64,000 nt of DNA, taken from positions 124,001 through 188,000 of the forward strand of contig NZ_ATVI01000009.1 of assembly GCF_000420645.1 (NCBI RefSeq), read 5' to 3'. This DNA comes from Nevskia ramosa DSM 11499 (GTDB lineage Bacteria; Pseudomonadota; Gammaproteobacteria; Nevskiales; Nevskiaceae). Below, in pieces: positions 58,923 through 64,000 of this stretch (position 1 is the first letter of the stretch; each line of letters begins with the position of its first letter). The notes under the pieces were generated by a model. That model searched no databases, was not told the DNA's origin, and saw only the letters and a program-made list of their open reading frames with translations. The position numbers and the translations under genes are program-made.

Positions 58923-60515
58923 ATGGCCAGCGAATCCCAGCATCCCTACCATCCGATCATCTATGTGCGCGGTTTCGCGGCATCGCAATCGGAGATCGAA
59001 GAGACCGTCGCCGATCCGTACATGGGCTTCAATGTCGGCTCGACGAAGTCGCGTGTCGCCTGGACCGGTGATGTTCGAAAATTCTTCTTCGAATCACCGC
59101 TGGTTCGCTTGATGAGTGATCACCAGTACCAGGATGTATTCGTCGATGGCGACGATCTGCTGGCCAGCGAACGTCCGGATGATCGCATTCCCTATCGCTG
59201 CATCATCATCTATCGCTACTACGATGATGCATCGAAGGACTTCGGCGATGGCAACGGCACACCTCCCATCGAGTACTTCGCGAAGGGACTGGACCGATTG
59301 ATTCTCCGGCTCCGCGACAAGGTGTGCGCCGATCCGAAGAACAACATGACGCCGGAGAATTTTCGCGTCCATCTGGTCGCCCACTCGATGGGCGGCCTCG
59401 TCTGCCGGGCCTTCCTGCAGAACACGCAGCTGGGCTCCGCAGAGGCTCGCAAGGCCGTGGACAAGGTGTTCACCTATGCGACTCCACACAATGGAATCGA
59501 CATGCGGATCGTCCGCAACGTGCCGGGCTGGCTGTCGTTCGGCGACATCAACAACTTCAACCGCGACAAGATGGCCGGCTATCTCAGCGTGCCGAAGGGC
59601 GATGATGTTTCGGTGGTGACCAATTTCCCGCCCGAACGCATCTTCAATCTGGTCGGTACCAATCCACGTGATTACACGGTGGCTGGCGGCGTTTCGGCCT
59701 GGGCGGCAGGGGAAGCCAGTGACGGCCTGGTGCGCATCGAGAACGCCACGACGCACGGCCTGGGCGCAGATGGTGTCGATGTGGCATCACCGCGCGCCTA
59801 TGTGAATCGCAGTCATTCGGGACACTACGGCATCGTCAATTCCGAGGAGGGCTACCAGAACCTGACGCGCTTCCTGTTCGGCACGGTCCGGGTCGACGGC
59901 ATTCTCGATATCGATGACATCAGCCTGCCTGCCGAAGTACAGAAATCCTTCGAGGACGGCAAGAACGTGCGCGCGTCCTACCAGTTCGAATGTTCCGCCA
60001 GCGTTCGCGGCTGCAACTGGCAGATCACTCGCCGTGAGGTACGGGAAAACTCCGCCATCTTCAGAAGCTACAACGAGCTTTTCCCCGGAAAGGAAGGCAC
60101 CAGGCGACCGGCGGATCGCGACAGAAGTCCGCATCTGTTCACGGTTTTTCTCGATCCCAACAAGAGCGTCAAGGCGTCGAAGTCAGTCAGCTTTCTGTTC
60201 GATCTCAAGGTGCTGGTTCCCGATTACGAAGTGGATGGCTCGATCTTCATGAAGCGCCACTTCGAAGGCGGTTACATCTATCGCCAGCAGATCGTCGTCG
60301 AAGCATTCCCGGACGCGGACGCTCCCGGCGGTTGGCGCATGAAGTACGGGTTTCAGGACATCAATCCCGGCAAGCCCGGCGTTAGCGCCGATACCGATGC
60401 CCTTCGTGACGCGGCACAGAAAACGGTAGGGCTGACTTTCGATATCCCCATCGAACAGAAATCAAAGCCGGGCCTGAGCGGCAAGCTGCGGATCGAGGTC
60501 CGTTCCTGGACTTGA
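58923..60515 (+). CDS. Large alpha/beta-hydrolase with PGAP1-like lipase domain
   Basis: The 530-residue protein has an alpha/beta-hydrolase domain with HPIIYVRGFAASQ and nucleophile elbow VAHSMGGL (S155), candidate acid D267 in ASDGLVRIE and His298/His301 in RSHSGHYGI. After ~320 comes a beta-rich C-terminal region of ~200 residues with no recognised domain. No signal peptide or membrane segment is seen, so the protein looks cytoplasmic or needs another export route. AGGAGA (58910-58915) precedes ATG 58923. The CRP-type palindrome is upstream and a shared hairpin terminator downstream. Confidence 0.8.
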   Translation: MASESQHPYHPIIYVRGFAASQSEIEETVADPYMGFNVGSTKSRVAWTGDVRKFFFESPLVRLMSDHQYQDVFVDGDDLLASERPDDRIPYRCIIIYRYYDDASKDFGDGNGTPPIEYFAKGLDRLILRLRDKVCADPKNNMTPENFRVHLVAHSMGGLVCRAFLQNTQLGSAEARKAVDKVFTYATPHNGIDMRIVRNVPGWLSFGDINNFNRDKMAGYLSVPKGDDVSVVTNFPPERIFNLVGTNPRDYTVAGGVSAWAAGEASDGLVRIENATTHGLGADGVDVASPRAYVNRSHSGHYGIVNSEEGYQNLTRFLFGTVRVDGILDIDDISLPAEVQKSFEDGKNVRASYQFECSASVRGCNWQITRREVRENSAIFRSYNELFPGKEGTRRPADRDRSPHLFTVFLDPNKSVKASKSVSFLFDLKVLVPDYEVDGSIFMKRHFEGGYIYRQQIVVEAFPDADAPGGWRMKYGFQDINPGKPGVSADTDALRDAAQKTVGLTFDIPIEQKSKPGLSGKLRIEVRSWT

Positions 60516-60523
60516 TGAGACAA

Positions 60524-60559
60524 GCCACGGAGAGCGTCATTGCTTACGCTCTCCGTGGC
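60524..60559. terminator. Bidirectional hairpin terminator between the lipase and glgP genes
   Basis: GCCACGGAGAGCGT (60524-60537) and ACGCTCTCCGTGGC (60546-60559) form a perfect 14-bp stem with an eight-base loop. It lies nine bases after the lipase stop and nine before the glgP stop on the other strand. The T-tracts on both sides are weak, but the position and stem strength fit a shared terminator. Confidence 0.7.
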
Positions 60560-60567
60560 ATCGCTCG

Positions 60568-63096
<2,529 letters not shown>

Positions 63097-63128
63097 GGCT
63101 TCACTCCAAGTGTTGTTCGCCGCGATCG

Positions 63129-64000
63129 CTAGTGACCAGCAAAATTCGTGCTGATGGCGGCAGCGGCGAGTCGGGCCAGGCCGATCAGCCCGGGCTGTGG
63201 GTGAACGATCAGCTGCACGGGGATGGCCGCCAGCCATTGCTCGAAGCCGAGCTTGGCGCAGAAGCCGTCGCGGAACGCGGTGCGGTCGAAGTCTTCGCCC
63301 CAGGCGGGCACGATGCCGCCGGCGATCCAGACCCCGCCGCGGGCGCCGACGATCAGCGCGGCATTGCCGGCGACCCGGCCCAGCCAGCGCGCGAACATCT
63401 GCATCGCCGTGACGGCCACGGCATCGCCGCTGCGGGCGGCGGCGACGATATCCGGCGGTTCGCGCTCCGGGCCGCCGCTCAGTACGGCGTGGAGTTTGGC
63501 GAAGCCACTGCCGGATACCAGCGATTCGGCCGAGAGCGGCCCGTGGCTGGCGCGCAGCTTCAGGAAGGCATCGACCTCGGCATCGTCGACCGGCGCCAGA
63601 TCGACATGGCCGCCTTCACCGGGCAGCACCAGCCAGTCGCCGGCATGAGCGATCAGGCTCGCCACGCCCAGGCCGGTGCCGGGGCCGATCACCAGCCGCG
63701 CCGCCGAGGCGTGCTCGACGCCATGCTGGATCTCGTGCAGGTCGGCCGGCTGCAGCGCCGGTACCGCCTGGGCGATCGCTTCGAAGTCGTTGACGATGAT
63801 CACCCGCCGCGCGCCGGTGGCCTTGGCGATCGCCACCGGATCGAGCACGCAGGGATTGTTGCTGAGCGCGAGGCTGCCATCGTCGCGCAGCGGCCCGGCG
63901 CCGCAGAAGGCGACGATGTCGACCTTGCGGCCGGCGAGCTGATGCATCAGCAGTGCCGGCATGTCTTCGGGCGTGTCGTGACGGCTCACCTCATCGAGAC
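63129..64000 (-). CDS. glk: Glucokinase, 5' end cut by window edge
   Basis: Glk phosphorylates glucose to glucose 6-phosphate. The visible ~290 codons include VIIVNDFEAIAQAVPAL, VIGPGTGLGVASLI, VLPGEGGHVDLAP and a C-terminal GVWIAGGIVP, matching the ROK-independent GLK family (E. coli type). The N-terminal GDIGGTNARF region lies beyond 64000; the reading frame runs open to the edge. It is upstream of glgP on the same strand, so glycogen-derived glucose and GlgP activity are likely co-expressed. Confidence 0.92.
   Translation of the reverse strand, partial: LDEVSRHDTPEDMPALLMHQLAGRKVDIVAFCGAGPLRDDGSLALSNNPCVLDPVAIAKATGARRVIIVNDFEAIAQAVPALQPADLHEIQHGVEHASAARLVIGPGTGLGVASLIAHAGDWLVLPGEGGHVDLAPVDDAEVDAFLKLRASHGPLSAESLVSGSGFAKLHAVLSGGPEREPPDIVAAARSGDAVAVTAMQMFARWLGRVAGNAALIVGARGGVWIAGGIVPAWGEDFDRTAFRDGFCAKLGFEQWLAAIPVQLIVHPQPGLIGLARLAAAAISTNFAGH

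Overview
The window is GC-rich chromosomal DNA of a gammaproteobacterium. The lptD-surA pair divergent from amgK-murU, the type IV pilus retraction ATPases, osmoregulated periplasmic glucan genes, ornithine-lipid genes and a complete Entner-Doudoroff set suggest the Pseudomonas/Xanthomonas/Nevskia neighbourhood of the class; I cannot name the genus. I see no insertion sequence, prophage, integrase or CRISPR array, so this is ordinary core-chromosome territory with a few accessory patches. Both edges cut genes: surA at the left and a glucokinase gene at the right.

1-12.9 kb is mainly envelope biogenesis: surA and lptD (minus) face amgK-murU (cell-wall sugar recycling) and an OsmC-like gene. 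Then, all on the minus strand, come lipA, an acyltransferase/GNAT pair resembling ornithine-lipid OlsA/OlsB, opgH-opgG and rnt. 13-24.8 kb is mixed: argG, a 33-residue lysine-rich protein, a DUF945 protein, an MscS channel, an epoxide-hydrolase-like protein, a phosphopantetheinyl transferase converging on two overlapping alpha/beta-hydrolase genes, a DUF4399 lipoprotein, an RhlE-type helicase with an RRM protein, rpiA and yggS. 24.8-29.4 kb holds three tandem PilT-family ATPases, then rplM-rpsI with a good promoter, and tRNA-Gln(CTG).

29.4-33.4 kb has an exported alkaline phosphatase, a lipoprotein, a PP2C phosphatase and a small membrane protein. 33.4-42.5 kb is a glycogen cluster: glgC-glgA on minus, divergent from glgB-glgX-malQ; glgP and glk lie apart at 60.5-64 kb. 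42.5-49.6 kb is accessory-like: a HupE/UreJ membrane protein, a predicted lipoprotein related to adenine deaminase, two tandem SDRs, a Phd/PIN toxin-antitoxin-like pair preceded by a dispersed-type repeat, and a FadL-like porin. 49.8-54.7 kb is the Entner-Doudoroff block: zwf-pgl divergent from edd-eda. Glycogen breakdown (GlgP, GlgX, MalQ), Glk and this block together give a route from stored glucan to pyruvate and glyceraldehyde 3-phosphate.

54.7-60.6 kb is least explained: an AT-rich stretch with an inverted repeat, two small secreted proteins (one with internal W-x-K/R-x-K repeats), an SDR with Phe where the catalytic Tyr is expected, an MddA-like methyltransferase, an orphan protein with a C-terminal membrane anchor, and a large alpha/beta-hydrolase preceded by a perfect CRP-type palindrome. 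No candidate here is a proven new system; the third PilT-family ATPase, the lipoprotein amidohydrolase, the hydrolase pair and the CRP-site/lipase unit are the best leads.
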